The translations under genes were made by a program, and so were the position numbers. DNA of 64,000 nt, taken from contig CAVQEZ010000005.1 in the NCBI GenBank assembly GCA_963711635.1, positions 868,001 to 932,000 of the forward strand. Direction: 5' to 3'. Under the pieces are notes generated by a model. It was given only the letters and a program-made list of their open reading frames with translations, searched no databases and was not told where the DNA came from. Position 1 is the first letter of the stretch, and each line of letters opens with the position of its first letter. Shown here piece after piece: positions 30,499 through 42,182 of the stretch. Origin of the DNA: CADEED01 sp963711635. Its GTDB lineage: Bacteria; Pseudomonadota; Gammaproteobacteria; Steroidobacterales; Steroidobacteraceae.

Positions 30499-31236
30499 TT
30501 ACGGAGTTGTCGAAGGTGCCGGAGTGTCGTTTGCCGGAGGCGCCTTGCGTGGATAGATGCCGATGACGCTGCCGTCCGCCTGCCGGCGCGCAAACGCGAA
30601 ACCGTTGGCCAGCGCCACCGATCCCTCGCACAACGAGAGGTCGGGGCGCGGCGGGATCTTCACGTCCTGGCTCGGAATATTGATCTCGATGCGCAGGACC
30701 TTGAGGCCCAGCGCCCCGGAAATGCCCCTCAGATAAGTTTCGAGTTCTTCCTTGAACTGATCGCTCAAGCCCACGTCATTTCGAAGAAAATATGCCGTGA
30801 GATGGCGTGCCATCGGGGTGGCTTTCTGCATCTCGCGAATCACGATGGCCTGTTCGCTGTCCAGGGTCCAGAACGAGGTTTGCGCCAGGTACTCGCCGAC
30901 TTCCGAAGGCACCGAGGGGTCGTCGCCGCGAATGGGCGGCGTATCCACGCGCAGCACGCCGTCGGCGCCCAGGGAGAGCTTGGTAGCCGCCAGATCCAGC
31001 TCGTAATTGAGCTTGGCCGGCCAGATGACCATGACCTGGGGGTTGATCCCCTTCACCTCAGGGCAGGCTTTGTACCAGACCGTCACCTGCCGTTCGTGCT
31101 CGATGATGGCCCGGGTGCGCATCTGCGTGACCATCACGTTGAGCGGGCTCTCCTCCGCATCCTTGCGCGTCCAGAAGGAATACCCGACCGCGCCCACGGC
31201 CACGGCGAGGATCAGTCCGATCACGTTCTTGAGCAT
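30499..31236 (-). CDS. Membrane-anchored protein of unknown function
   Basis: 245 residues starting at the ATG at 31,236. An N-terminal helix (LKNVIGLILAVAVGAVGYSF) anchors it, and the rest is predicted to be periplasmic. Visible segments are RTRAIIEHERQVTVWYKACP, PAKLNYELDLAATKLSLGAD, YLAQTSFWTLDSEQAIVIRE and KVLRIEINIPSQDVKIPPRP. The repeated VxVxxPAxxxYxxDL pattern loosely recalls DUF4230 proteins, but I cannot confirm it. The C terminus is Pro/Thr-rich. It begins three bases after the thiolase stop, so it is likely in the same transcript as the fatty-acid genes. Confidence 0.6.
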   Translation of the reverse strand: MLKNVIGLILAVAVGAVGYSFWTRKDAEESPLNVMVTQMRTRAIIEHERQVTVWYKACPEVKGINPQVMVIWPAKLNYELDLAATKLSLGADGVLRVDTPPIRGDDPSVPSEVGEYLAQTSFWTLDSEQAIVIREMQKATPMARHLTAYFLRNDVGLSDQFKEELETYLRGISGALGLKVLRIEINIPSQDVKIPPRPDLSLCEGSVALANGFAFARRQADGSVIGIYPRKAPPANDTPAPSTTP

Positions 31237-31238
31237 GG

Positions 31239-32413
31239 CTACAGCACCTCGAACAAACCGGCGGCACCCATGCCGCCGCCGATGCACATGGTAACCACCA
31301 CCAGTTTCGCGCCGCGGCGCCGGCCCTCGATGAGCGCATGCCCCACCAGTCGCGAGCCCGTCATGCCGTAGGGGTGGCCCAGCGCGATGGCGCCGCCATT
31401 CACATTGAGGCGGTCATCCGGAATCCCGAGCTTGTCGCGGCAATAGATCACCTGCACGGCGAAGGCCTCGTTGAGCTCCCAGAGATCGATGTCGGCCACG
31501 GTCTTGCCGGCGCGCTCCAGCAGCCTGGGCACGGCGAATACCGGGCCGATGCCCATTTCGTCCGGCTCGCAGCCGGCGACCGCGAAATCCGCGGAATATT
31601 CCCAGCGGATTCATGCCCAGCTTCCCGGCGCGCGCCGCGCTCATGACCACGCAGGCTGACGCGCCATCGGAAAACTGGCTGGCATTGCCGGCAGCGATGA
31701 CGCCGCCCGGCGTTGCCGAGCGGATCTTCGCGACACCCTCATAGGTCGTATCGGCACGAATGCCCTCGTCGGCTTTGACGGTGACCGCGCGCGTCTGCAG
31801 CCGGCCGCTGTCCTTGTCCGCCGCGCCCGCGACCACGTCGATGGGGACGATCTCGGCATCGAACCGCCCGGCGTCGCGCGCCGCGGCCGCGCGCAACTGG
31901 CTCTGTGCGCCATATCGGTCCTGCGCCTCGCGCGGGATCTGGTAGCGCCGCGCCACGTTCTCCGCGGTCTCGAGCATGCTCCAGTAGATAGCCGGCTTGT
32001 GCTGATCGAGCCAGGCCTCCTTGGCCATGAACAGGTTCATGCGATCGTTCTGCACGCAGGAGATGGACTCGACGCCGCCGGCCACGTAGATCTCGCCCTC
32101 GCCCGCGGCGATGCGTTGCGCGGCCAGCGCAATGGTCTGCAGCCCCGACGAGCAATAGCGGTTGACCGTCATGCCGGAAGTGGTCACCGGACAACCTGCA
32201 CGAAGAGCGATCTGCCGCGCGATATTGAACCCGGTCGCCCCCTCGGGATTCGCGCAACCCATGAGCACGTCTTCGACCGCGCCCGGCTCGACCCCGGCGC
32301 GTTGCATCGCGGCCTGCACCACGTGGCCGCCCAGGGTTGCGCCATGCGTGAGGTTGAAAGCGCCGCGCCAGGATTTGGCGAGTGCGGTACGCGCGGTGGA
32401 AACGATGACGGCA

Positions 32414-32421
<8 letters not shown>
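31239..32421 (-). CDS. Acetyl-CoA acyltransferase (thiolase, FadA/FadI type), one frameshift
   Basis: About 393 residues after closing one +1 shift near 31,585 (TTT for TT); length modulo three is one, in agreement. The GTG at 32,421 has AGAGGA upstream and overlaps the end of the FadB/FadJ-like gene by eight bases. The nucleophilic Cys is in NRYCSSGLQTIALA, the His in ALGHPYGMTGSRLVGHAL and the second catalytic Cys in CIGGGMGAAGLFEVL; NEAFAVQ is also present. It releases acetyl-CoA from 3-ketoacyl-CoA, the last step of the beta-oxidation spiral. Together with the upstream gene it makes a complete fadB/fadA-like operon. Confidence 0.88.
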
Positions 32422-34573
<2,152 letters not shown>

Positions 34574-34633
34574 GGGTTGATGATTAACATGTTGCCGCGT
34601 CTGCGTCGATCAGGCGCTGCCCGTGAAGCCCCG

Positions 34634-36055
34634 TCACAAAGTGACGCGGCGCCATGCGCCGTGCCGCCAGCGCCAGAACATGGCGCAGCCTAACAAGATC
34701 ACGTAGGCCATCAGCGCCAGCCATCCGCCGCGTGCGCCGAGGCCGTACTGCGGCAGCCCGTCGATCCAGCCTTGCCCGGGCGCGAAGATCAGCGTGTGCG
34801 CCAGCGGCACGAAGAAGAACCATGACAACACCAGCGCCGTGGCCGCGGGCACGCGCGTGTCGCCGGCGCCGCGCAGACAGAATCCGGCGCCGCAGTACAG
34901 GCCATCGAAGATCTGGTACGCCGCCGCCGGCCACAGCAGCACCAGCCCCAGCGCCACCACATCGGCAGCGGCGGGCCCGCCGCTGCTCACGAACAGTGGC
35001 ACCACCCAGGGTCCGACCAGGATGAGCATCACGGCGACGAAGGCCATGAGAGCGGCGCATAGCGCGATGACGCGATTGCCGAGGCGATTGGCCCACTCGC
35101 GGCTGCCCGCGCCGATGGCCTGCCCCACCAGCGTGGTGCCCGCGAGCGCGATACCGATGGTGGGCATATAGGCCATCGACGTCAGCGCCATGACGATCTG
35201 CGTCGCGGCGGCACCCACGGCACCGGTCTGCGCGATCATCATCTGTGACAGCGCCAGGCCGAGCACGTCGGCGCCGTACATGACGCCGATGGGCAGACCC
35301 ACCACCAGCATGGCGCGCACCACGCTCCAGCGTGGCCGCCACGTGAGGCGTGAGCGATATTCACGGCCGATCCGTCCGCGCAGGAACAACAGCAGCGCCA
35401 CTGCGAGACCGATCACCTGTGCGAAGTTCGTGCCCCAGGCCGAGCCCTTCATGCCCATGTCGAATTCGAACATGAAGATCTGGTTGGCGATGGCATTGGT
35501 GATGGTGGTCACGATGACTATCGTCATGGTGAATCGCACCGCGGAGATGCCGTTGAAGAAGCCCAGCGCGGCCCAGCACATGGCGCCGACGAATGCCCCG
35601 CCCATGCGCGGTGTCCAGTATTCCAGCGCCAGCGTCTCGACGTGCGCATCGAGCCCGAAGGGATGCAGCAGCCACGGACCGGCAAGTGCCAGCAGCAGGA
35701 ACAGCGGCGCCATGGCCAGCGTGGCCCACAGGGCATTCCACAGCGCGCGCGAGGCGCGCGCCTTGCGGCGGCTGCCGAAAGCCTGCGCCACGAAGGTCTG
35801 CACCGCGAGACCCACGCCGCCGAACAACAGCACGGCGCAGGAAAGGATCCAGTAGATAGCCCCCATGGCCGCCACGGCGTCCGTCGAGAGTCGCCCGATG
35901 AACCACAGGTCCGTGAGGTTCAACAGCGACTGCACCGCGTTGGTGGCCATGAGCGGCGCGGCCAGTTTCAGGATGGCGCGCAGGTCCACGCGCGCCCGGC
36001 CGGCCGTATCGACGCGCTGCGCCGGCAGCGCACCGTTCGTGGACACCTCGATCAA
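34634..36055 (-). CDS. MATE family efflux transporter
   Basis: 473 residues with about 12 hydrophobic helices. The first module begins AILKLAAPLMATNAVQSLLN, LTDLWFIGRLSTDAVAAMGA and LFGGVGLAVQTFVAQAFGSR, the typical MATE/NorM pattern (APLMxxN, GxVDxxFxGxLG, GxxxxVxQAxGA). The second starts VVRAMLVVGLPIGVMYGADV, with GTTLVGQAIGAGSREWANRL. It exports cationic drugs or toxins using Na+ or H+. The ATG overlaps the stop of the nucleotide-exchange transporter by four bases, so the two plus MaoC form one translationally coupled unit. Confidence 0.9.
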   Translation of the reverse strand: MIEVSTNGALPAQRVDTAGRARVDLRAILKLAAPLMATNAVQSLLNLTDLWFIGRLSTDAVAAMGAIYWILSCAVLLFGGVGLAVQTFVAQAFGSRRKARASRALWNALWATLAMAPLFLLLALAGPWLLHPFGLDAHVETLALEYWTPRMGGAFVGAMCWAALGFFNGISAVRFTMTIVIVTTITNAIANQIFMFEFDMGMKGSAWGTNFAQVIGLAVALLLFLRGRIGREYRSRLTWRPRWSVVRAMLVVGLPIGVMYGADVLGLALSQMMIAQTGAVGAAATQIVMALTSMAYMPTIGIALAGTTLVGQAIGAGSREWANRLGNRVIALCAALMAFVAVMLILVGPWVVPLFVSSGGPAAADVVALGLVLLWPAAAYQIFDGLYCGAGFCLRGAGDTRVPAATALVLSWFFFVPLAHTLIFAPGQGWIDGLPQYGLGARGGWLALMAYVILLGCAMFWRWRHGAWRRVTL

Positions 36056-37329
36056 GCCCGGACCGACGCCACTTCAGCGGTGCCGCGCTGCCGCGTTTCG
36101 AAAGCGCGGCCCAACGTGCGGGTCGAAACCAGCAATCCCGCACACAGCCCGATACACAGCCAGGACAGGCCCACGACCCCCGCCCCCTCGACCAGTTTGT
36201 ACAGGGCCTGAGCGCCGGTATCGCTGCCACGTTGCAGGACGGTATCGATCAGGCTCTTGCTCTTGAACTTGCTTTCCGGGTTCAGCACGGTGAACAACAT
36301 TTCGCGCGGCGGCTTGCCCAGGCCATAGTCGGCGGCACGCCGGATGACTTGCGTTACCAGCAAGACGGCGCCGGTGGGCACCAGCGCGAGCAGTACGAAG
36401 CTGAGGCCGACCAGCGCCGGCATCGCCGAAAGACTCAACGCGACGCTGCCGCGGCGCGTGAGCCAGGTGACGATCACCGCCTGGAAGAACAACGACAGCA
36501 GGTTCACGGCGATTTCCAGGTTCGCGAACATGGCCGCGCGTTCGACGTCGGTCGAATACAGCGCGGCGATGTACTTGCCCTGCTCGTTGTACATGAATGC
36601 GCCGATGGTCTGCCCGATGATGATCACGCCCGCGATGCCGAGAAGGTAGGGAGTCGTGGCCAGTCGTTTCAGGTCATCGAGCGCCCGTCCGCCCACTGGA
36701 ATGGCGCCGTCCGGCACCAGCGCGCCGAAGTCCGAGCGGCGCAGCGCCGTGCGCGCCAGGGTCACCAGCGCGGCGGACAGGATGATGGCAAGGCAGGCGC
36801 CGATGATCAGCGGCGGCAGGCCCTTCCCGACCACCAGACCGCGCACCAGCAGGTTGCCCACGATGGCGCCCGCGCTGCCGCCCGCGGCGACGTAGCCATA
36901 GAAACGCTTCGCGAGCTCCGGACGCCAGACATCCGACATCGCGCTCCAGAACACCGCGATCAGCAGCAGGTTGAACGTCGTCAGCGTGACGAAGTACACC
37001 CCGGCGAGCACGCGATTGCGCGGCATGGCGTCGAGCCCCAGCGCCAGCGCGATGAAAGCCGCGGCAAACGCGATATTCACGATCCACAGCAGGCGGGTCC
37101 GCGCCACGCGCCGCACCAGCCACCAATAGCCCGGCAGCATCACGCAGGACGCAACCAGAACCATCAGGAATAGCTGAAAGTTGTTGCGCACGCCGACCTC
37201 GAGGGCCAATGCCTCGCGAATCGGGCGCAACACGTAGTAACCGCCGAGCAGGCAGAAAGAGGCCGCCGTGGCGGCGATCAATGCTTGTCGTTCCTCGCGT
37301 CTCGCAGAGACCGGCGAGCCGGCGTTCAC
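36052..37329 (-). CDS. Npt1/Tlc-like NTP/NDP exchange transporter family protein (MFS fold)
   Basis: 425 residues and about 11-12 membrane helices. The segment CLLGGYYVLRPIREALALEV at the start, with AVFWSAMSDVWRPELAKRFY and FMYNEQGKYIAALYSTDVER, fits the ADP/ATP translocase-like family found in chlamydiae and rickettsiae and, as distant homologues, in free-living bacteria. In free-living hosts the substrate is not known and need not be a nucleotide. GSAGAIVGNLLVRGLV and SRKSLIDTVLQRGSD-like segments (seen as KFKSKSLIDTVLQRGSDTGA) are conserved in the family. It overlaps MATE downstream and MaoC upstream by four bases each. Confidence 0.75.
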   Translation of the reverse strand: MNAGSPVSARREERQALIAATAASFCLLGGYYVLRPIREALALEVGVRNNFQLFLMVLVASCVMLPGYWWLVRRVARTRLLWIVNIAFAAAFIALALGLDAMPRNRVLAGVYFVTLTTFNLLLIAVFWSAMSDVWRPELAKRFYGYVAAGGSAGAIVGNLLVRGLVVGKGLPPLIIGACLAIILSAALVTLARTALRRSDFGALVPDGAIPVGGRALDDLKRLATTPYLLGIAGVIIIGQTIGAFMYNEQGKYIAALYSTDVERAAMFANLEIAVNLLSLFFQAVIVTWLTRRGSVALSLSAMPALVGLSFVLLALVPTGAVLLVTQVIRRAADYGLGKPPREMLFTVLNPESKFKSKSLIDTVLQRGSDTGAQALYKLVEGAGVVGLSWLCIGLCAGLLVSTRTLGRAFETRQRGTAEVASVRA

Positions 37330-38211
37330 CGCAACGACTTCAGGGTTCCGACGAGATGCGGCTTCTCGCCCTGTCCGTCACGCAGCGCGAAGCCCGTGCC
37401 GTTTTCGATGTCCCAGCGTTGCAGCATCAGCCAGGCCGGCATGTAGATGGGTAGTTTGAAGTTCACCGACAGCTCGCAGCCACCGTTGAACTGCTCGGCT
37501 TCGAAATCCGACGCCAGGCGTCCCAGCGACCACATGCCATGCGCGATGGCGCGCGGAAACCCGAAGGCACGCGCGGTCAGGTCGCTCATGTGAATCGGGT
37601 TGACGTCGCCGGAGATCAATCCATAACGCCGCCCCAGTCCCGCAGGCGCGCGAAAACTGCTGGATTTCATCGCCACGGCATCCGGGGTGTTATCTGCTCG
37701 CGGCACGGGTTTCGCCGCGCCGGGCGCGGGCTTCCTGCGCGCGAGGAATGTGCAGGTCTCCTCCCACAGGGCCTCACCGGCGACCACGTAGTCGGTGTGC
37801 AGGTCGAATTCCTGTCCACGCTCGGTCTCGCGATGGCCTTCGACCCAGGCAGCGGATCTCGGCGGGCTCTTCCGCCGACAACGGCTGGCGCATCGCAATG
37901 CGGTTCTGCACGTGCACCAGGCCGAACAACTTCACGGGAAATGCCTCGGCGCCGAGCATGGCCAGATGCAGCGGCATGGCGAGCACGTGCGGATAGGCGA
38001 TGGGAAGTGTGGCGCCGGCCGCGGCGCCGCAGATTTCCGAATACGCGGCGAGGTGCTTGCGATCGATGGCGACCTTGGTGAGGCGCGACTCGATGCGCGG
38101 TACCGCGCCGCCGTCCGGCACCAGCGACGGCTTGCGGGACATCATGATCTTCGGATACATCGACCAGACCGCCGGCGCGCGTGCGAACTCGAGCGAATGC
38201 TTGGCCTGCAT
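37326..38211 (-). CDS. MaoC-like dehydratase (double hotdog), one frameshift
   Basis: About 294 residues when one extra base near 37,850-37,858 is removed; length modulo three is one. The N-terminal half (YPKIMMSRKPSLVPDGGAVP, KHLAAYSEICGAAAGATLPI, HVLAMPLHLAMLGAEAFPVK) is an unconserved hotdog. The C-terminal half bears the hydratase 2 motif in GDVNPIHMSDLTARAFGFPR and AIAHGMWSLG, with the catalytic Asp and His. It probably hydrates enoyl-CoA or a related thioester in fatty-acid metabolism, in keeping with the beta-oxidation genes downstream. It starts 8 bases after ccmI on the same strand. Confidence 0.85.
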
Positions 38212-38219
38212 TGAAAATC

Positions 38220-39248
38220 CTAAGGTGCCAGACGGTCGATGACGATATTCAGTTTGCCGTCCTTGCCCACATGATAACTAACTTGTCCGAAAGGGTCGCC
38301 GCTCGATGCCGTCGGAGTTCCACCGAGGGCCACGCGCGCGACCACGTCGAGTTGCTGGCCGACCGCGATGCGTCGCGAAGGCAGCATGGCATCCGCGGCC
38401 GTGAGCTCGACGTCGATGGGGAACCGCGCCGCGAGCCGTTTCACGGCGAACGGTGGTCCCGGCGCGCGTGGGTCGCGTGCCGCAACGAACAATGCCGCGC
38501 TGTCCGGGATCTTCGCCGCCAGTGCGGGCGCCAGGGTTACATGGACGGCGATCTTCGCTGCATCGGGCGCAGCGGTCGCCGGCGGTGACTCGGCGCCGCC
38601 GGCAAGACGCGTCTCCTGCTGCGCGGCACTCTTGATTCCTTGCTCGAGCAGCACGCGTACGTCCGGGTTCTGTTCCCCCGACAGCATCTGCTCGAAGCGC
38701 TGCCGCGCCAGCGCCGATTCATTGCGGCCCAGCGCGGCGAAAGCGCTGTAGAACATGGCTTTGCGCGAGGTCGGGTCGAGCTCGAGCGCGCGCTCGAACA
38801 TGCGCCCGGCGCGTCCGCGCAGCTCTTCCACGTCCTGCTGCACCAGCACTTCGGCCATGTTCATGATCGCTTCGGCATTCCTGCCCTCGGACATCTGGTC
38901 CGCGCGCTGGAATGCGCGCAGCGCCAGGGGGTGCTGGCCGAGCACGACATAGGAACGTCCGAGCTGCAGCCATTCGTCGACGGTGCCCGACCCTTTCGCC
39001 AGCCGTTTCGCGAGTCGCGCGGTCATCGCGGCCGGCGTGTCGCTGGCACTCGAGGCGTCGGTCCAGGAGAAATTGCTGAACGCGGCGTACAGGCCCGCGC
39101 CGCCTAACAACATCACCAGCAGCACGGACACGGCGGTCACGGCCGCGGCCGGGCGCGCGTCAGCGCGGCGGCGCAGCAGCGGCAACAGCAGCAGCACGGC
39201 CGCGCCGGCGGCGAGAGTTCCGGCTATGAGCACGAAGGCCAGGATCAT
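38220..39248 (-). CDS. ccmI: Cytochrome c maturation protein CcmI (TPR protein)
   Basis: 342 residues. Two N-terminal membrane helices (ILAFVLIAGTLAAGAAVLLL and TAVSVLLVMLLGGAGLYAAF) precede a TPR region (VDEWLQLGRSYVVLGQHPLA, LRAFQRADQMSEGRNAEAIM, AGRMFERALELDPTSRKAMF). A C-terminal beta domain with AVKRLAARFPIDVELTAADA and FGQVSYHVGKDGKLNIVIDR binds apocytochrome c in homologues. It delivers apocytochromes to the CcmFH haem lyase in the periplasm. It is the last ccm gene and overlaps ccmH by four bases. Confidence 0.9.
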   Translation of the reverse strand: MILAFVLIAGTLAAGAAVLLLLPLLRRRADARPAAAVTAVSVLLVMLLGGAGLYAAFSNFSWTDASSASDTPAAMTARLAKRLAKGSGTVDEWLQLGRSYVVLGQHPLALRAFQRADQMSEGRNAEAIMNMAEVLVQQDVEELRGRAGRMFERALELDPTSRKAMFYSAFAALGRNESALARQRFEQMLSGEQNPDVRVLLEQGIKSAAQQETRLAGGAESPPATAAPDAAKIAVHVTLAPALAAKIPDSAALFVAARDPRAPGPPFAVKRLAARFPIDVELTAADAMLPSRRIAVGQQLDVVARVALGGTPTASSGDPFGQVSYHVGKDGKLNIVIDRLAP

Positions 39249-39703
39249 CGTGCGCTTTCTTCGGAATCCACGACGCTGTCGTCCTGGTCGACCAGCCGTG
39301 CGCGCCGGCGCACGATGCGCACGCCGATCACCAGCCCGGCCACGGCCGCGAGCGCCGGCAGCACCCAGACCCAGGCGGACGAGCCTTTCATCGGCGGCGT
39401 GAACAGGATGACGTTGCCGTAGCGCTGCGCCATGTAGGCCCGGATTTCATCGTCGGTCTTGCCTGCGATGAGCAGTTCTTTCACGTCACGCCGCAGGTCG
39501 GACGCCAGCCCCACCGGCGAATCGGCGATGCTGTTGTTCAGGCATTGCATGCAGCGCAATTCGTGCGTCAACGCCTCGTAGCGCTGCTGCAGCTCCGCGT
39601 TGGGCATCACCGTCGGATCGACGGCGAACGCGGCCAGCGAAAATCCCAGCGCCAGGGACAGCAAAAGTCCCGTTGCGCGGGAGACTCTGCGTCTCGAGCT
39701 CAC
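39245..39703 (-). CDS. ccmH: Cytochrome c maturation thiol-reductase subunit CcmH
   Basis: 152 residues with a signal-like N terminus (ATGLLLSLALGFSLAAFAVD), the LRCMQCLNNSIADS motif (CxxC near residue 54) and a C-terminal membrane helix (AWVWVLPALAAVAGLVIGVR) before an arginine-rich cytoplasmic end. CcmH reduces apocytochrome haem-binding cysteines together with CcmG and forms the haem lyase with CcmF. It overlaps both neighbours by four bases. The length is typical for single-domain CcmH, with the TPR part in a separate ccmI. Confidence 0.93.
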   Translation of the reverse strand: MSSRRRVSRATGLLLSLALGFSLAAFAVDPTVMPNAELQQRYEALTHELRCMQCLNNSIADSPVGLASDLRRDVKELLIAGKTDDEIRAYMAQRYGNVILFTPPMKGSSAWVWVLPALAAVAGLVIGVRIVRRRARLVDQDDSVVDSEESAR

Positions 39704-40233
39704 GGCAATCCCGCCTTGGGCAGCCGCGAGAGGAACTCGCGCTCCCAGACTTCGGGCGTCATCGCGCCCACGTGGCGGTACTGCACCAGCCCATCCGCAT
39801 CGATGAAAAAGGTTTCCGGCGCGCCATAGACACCGAAGTCGATGGCCGTGCGGCCTTCACGGTCGGCGACCACCACGCCGTAGGGATTGCCGAGCTGCGC
39901 CAGCCACTGCTGCGCCGCTGCGTCGTCATCCTTCCAGTCGAGGCCCACCAGCGGCACGCGATTCTGCCGCGCGATGGCCAGCAAGGTGTCGTGCTCGATA
40001 CGGCACTCGGGGCACCAGGTGCCCCAGACATTCATGACCCAAGGCCTGCCGGCGAGCTCGCGCGAGCTGAACACGCGCGCGGCATCGCCCAGCACCGGCA
40101 GCTCGAAGGCCGGCGCGGGTTTGCCCAGCAGTGCCGACACCATGGTGCTTTTGTTAGGTGAATGGCGCACGCCCACGTACAGGACGCCGGCAAGCGCGAG
40201 GAACACCACCACGGGCAGGATGAAACGGTTCAA
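39700..40233 (-). CDS. ccmG: Thiol:disulfide interchange protein CcmG/DsbE
   Basis: 177 residues. I choose the TTG at 40,233, because it overlaps the ccmF stop (TTGA) and directly opens the anchor NRFILPVVVFLALAGVLYVG; the longer frame upstream reads antisense to ccmF. The periplasmic thioredoxin domain has the WGTWCPECRIEH active site, the DsbE-type GAPETFFIDADGLVQYRHVG cis-Pro loop and a LLGKPAPAFELPVL N-terminal strand. It keeps CcmH and apocytochrome thiols reduced. All three neighbours are ccm genes with four-base overlaps. Confidence 0.9.
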   Translation of the reverse strand: MNRFILPVVVFLALAGVLYVGVRHSPNKSTMVSALLGKPAPAFELPVLGDAARVFSSRELAGRPWVMNVWGTWCPECRIEHDTLLAIARQNRVPLVGLDWKDDDAAAQQWLAQLGNPYGVVVADREGRTAIDFGVYGAPETFFIDADGLVQYRHVGAMTPEVWEREFLSRLPKAGLP

Positions 40234-42182
40234 GTGGCCTCGGCGGTCGTCGACGGCACGACCTCGGAGGCGGGCTGACGCGCACGGTAGCGCCGGTCGC
40301 TGGCCGCGAGCGCGCCACCCAGCGCCATGAGCCCGGCCGCGAGCCATACATAGTTGATGAACGGGCGCAGCTGCGCGCGGATGCTCCAGCGGCCGGCGCC
40401 CAGGTCCTCGCCCAGGGCCGCGAACAGGTCCATGTTCCAGCGCGAGTGGATGCCCGCTTCCGTCAGCGTCGAGCGCTGCACCCAGTAGTTGCGCTTCTCG
40501 GGATCCAGCAGCGCGATGGGCTCGCCATCGCGCAGCACCGTGATCTGCGCGCGCACGCCGTCGTAGTTAGGCCCTTCGATCGGCTCCATCTTGTCGAAGC
40601 GATAGGCATAACGACCCAGCGCGACGGACTCTCCCGCGCCCAGCGCCACGTCGCGCTCCACGGTGTACGACTCGACGGTCGAGATGGAGATCACGCACAC
40701 ACCGAGCCCGATGTGGGCGATGGTCATTCCAACGATCGCACGCGACAGCGAAAGCCGGCGGCGCAACCGATCGATGGGGTCGAACAGCGAGGACAGGATG
40801 ACCCAGGTGCCGAATACGATGCCCACCAGGGATATCCACTTGCCGGTGCCATAGGCGCCAAGCGTCAATCCGAGCCCCAACACCAGCGCAGCCACGAAAC
40901 CGATCGCGAGGCGTCGCCGGCCCTCGGACAGGCGGCCGCGCTTCCACGCGGCGTGGATGCCGATCGACACCAGCACCACCAGCGCCAGCGCGATGAACGG
41001 GAACGTGCGCGTGAACCAGCCCGGCCCCACCGAAATCGACTGCATGCCGAGCGCATCGTTGACCAGCGGCGCCAGTGTGCCGATGAGCACCACCAGACCG
41101 GCGAGCACCAGCGCGATGTTGTTGTAGAGCAGGAAGGCCTCGCGCGCCGTGCCCTCGAAGCCGGCCGGCGATTTCAGCAGCGGCGCGCGCCAGCTGTAGA
41201 GCGCCAGCGCGCCGCCGATCATGATCACGAGGAAGGCGAGAATGAACATGCCGCGCTCCGGATCGGCGGCAAAGGAATGCACCGACACCAGCACGCCGGA
41301 GCGCACCAGGAACGTGCCTAACAAACTCAGCGAAAACGCCAGGATGGCCAGCAGCAGCGTCCAGCTCTTGAACAGGCCGCGCTTCTCGGTCACGGCCAGC
41401 GAGTGGATCAGCGCCGTGCCCACCAGCCAGGGCATGAAAGATGCGTTCTCCACCGGATCCCAGAACCAGTAGCCGCCCCAGCCGAGCTCGTAGTACGCCC
41501 ACCAGCTGCCGAGCGCGATGCCCACCGAGAGGAAACACCAGGCCACCGTGGTCCAGGGCCGGGTCCAGCGCGCCCATACCTGGTCGAGCTTGCCTTCGAG
41601 CATGGCGGCGCAGGCGAAGGCATACGCCACGGCGAAGCCCACGTAGCCCGTGTAGAGCAAGGGCGGATGAATCGCCAGCGCCGGATCCTGCAGCACCGGA
41701 TTCAGGTCGCGTCCGTCGGCGGGCGCCGGCAGCAGGCGGGCAAACGGGTTCGAGGTGTAGAGCGTGAAGAGCAGAAAACCGAAACTCACGATGCCCAGCA
41801 CGCCCATGACGCGGCTGGCGAAGCTCGGCGGCAGGTTGCGGCTGAACATGGCCACGGCCAGCGTCCAGAGCGCGAGGATCCAGCTCCACAGCAGCAGCGA
41901 TCCTTCGTGCGCGCCCCAGAGCGCGGCGACGCGATAGAACGTGGGCAGCGCGGAGTTGGAATTGCTGGCCACATACAGCACGGAGAAATCGAAGTTGACG
42001 AAAGCGTGGATCAGCACGGCCATCGCGGTGCTGACCAGCACGAACTGCCCGGCCACCGCCGGCCTGACCACTGCCATCCAGCGCAGATCGCCGCGCCGCG
42101 CTCCCCACAAGCCAAAAATCGCCTGGGCCGCCGCCAGCAGCAGCGCGAGCACCAGCGCAAATTGGCCGAGCTCGGGAATCAT
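40230..42182 (-). CDS. ccmF: Haem lyase subunit CcmF
   Basis: 650 residues with about 15 membrane helices. The ATG at 42,182 begins IPELGQFALVLALLLAAAQA, the normal CcmF start. The periplasmic WWD haem motif reads WGGYWFWDPVENASFMPWLV, and the four conserved His regions are visible (for example TALIHSLAVTEKRG). The frame is open back into ccmE in this sequence, making an apparent CcmE-CcmF fusion, but one extra G in GTGGGTACG just before the start explains it; without it ccmE ends in TGA overlapping this ATG. It ligates haem to apocytochrome c together with CcmH. Confidence 0.93.
   Translation of the reverse strand: MIPELGQFALVLALLLAAAQAIFGLWGARRGDLRWMAVVRPAVAGQFVLVSTAMAVLIHAFVNFDFSVLYVASNSNSALPTFYRVAALWGAHEGSLLLWSWILALWTLAVAMFSRNLPPSFASRVMGVLGIVSFGFLLFTLYTSNPFARLLPAPADGRDLNPVLQDPALAIHPPLLYTGYVGFAVAYAFACAAMLEGKLDQVWARWTRPWTTVAWCFLSVGIALGSWWAYYELGWGGYWFWDPVENASFMPWLVGTALIHSLAVTEKRGLFKSWTLLLAILAFSLSLLGTFLVRSGVLVSVHSFAADPERGMFILAFLVIMIGGALALYSWRAPLLKSPAGFEGTAREAFLLYNNIALVLAGLVVLIGTLAPLVNDALGMQSISVGPGWFTRTFPFIALALVVLVSIGIHAAWKRGRLSEGRRRLAIGFVAALVLGLGLTLGAYGTGKWISLVGIVFGTWVILSSLFDPIDRLRRRLSLSRAIVGMTIAHIGLGVCVISISTVESYTVERDVALGAGESVALGRYAYRFDKMEPIEGPNYDGVRAQITVLRDGEPIALLDPEKRNYWVQRSTLTEAGIHSRWNMDLFAALGEDLGAGRWSIRAQLRPFINYVWLAAGLMALGGALAASDRRYRARQPASEVVPSTTAEAT

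Noticed and set aside
34584..35342. Alternative frame overlapping the MATE gene
   Set aside because: Arg/Ala/Gly-rich, no helices or domain; the MATE frame has clear membrane segments and family motifs.
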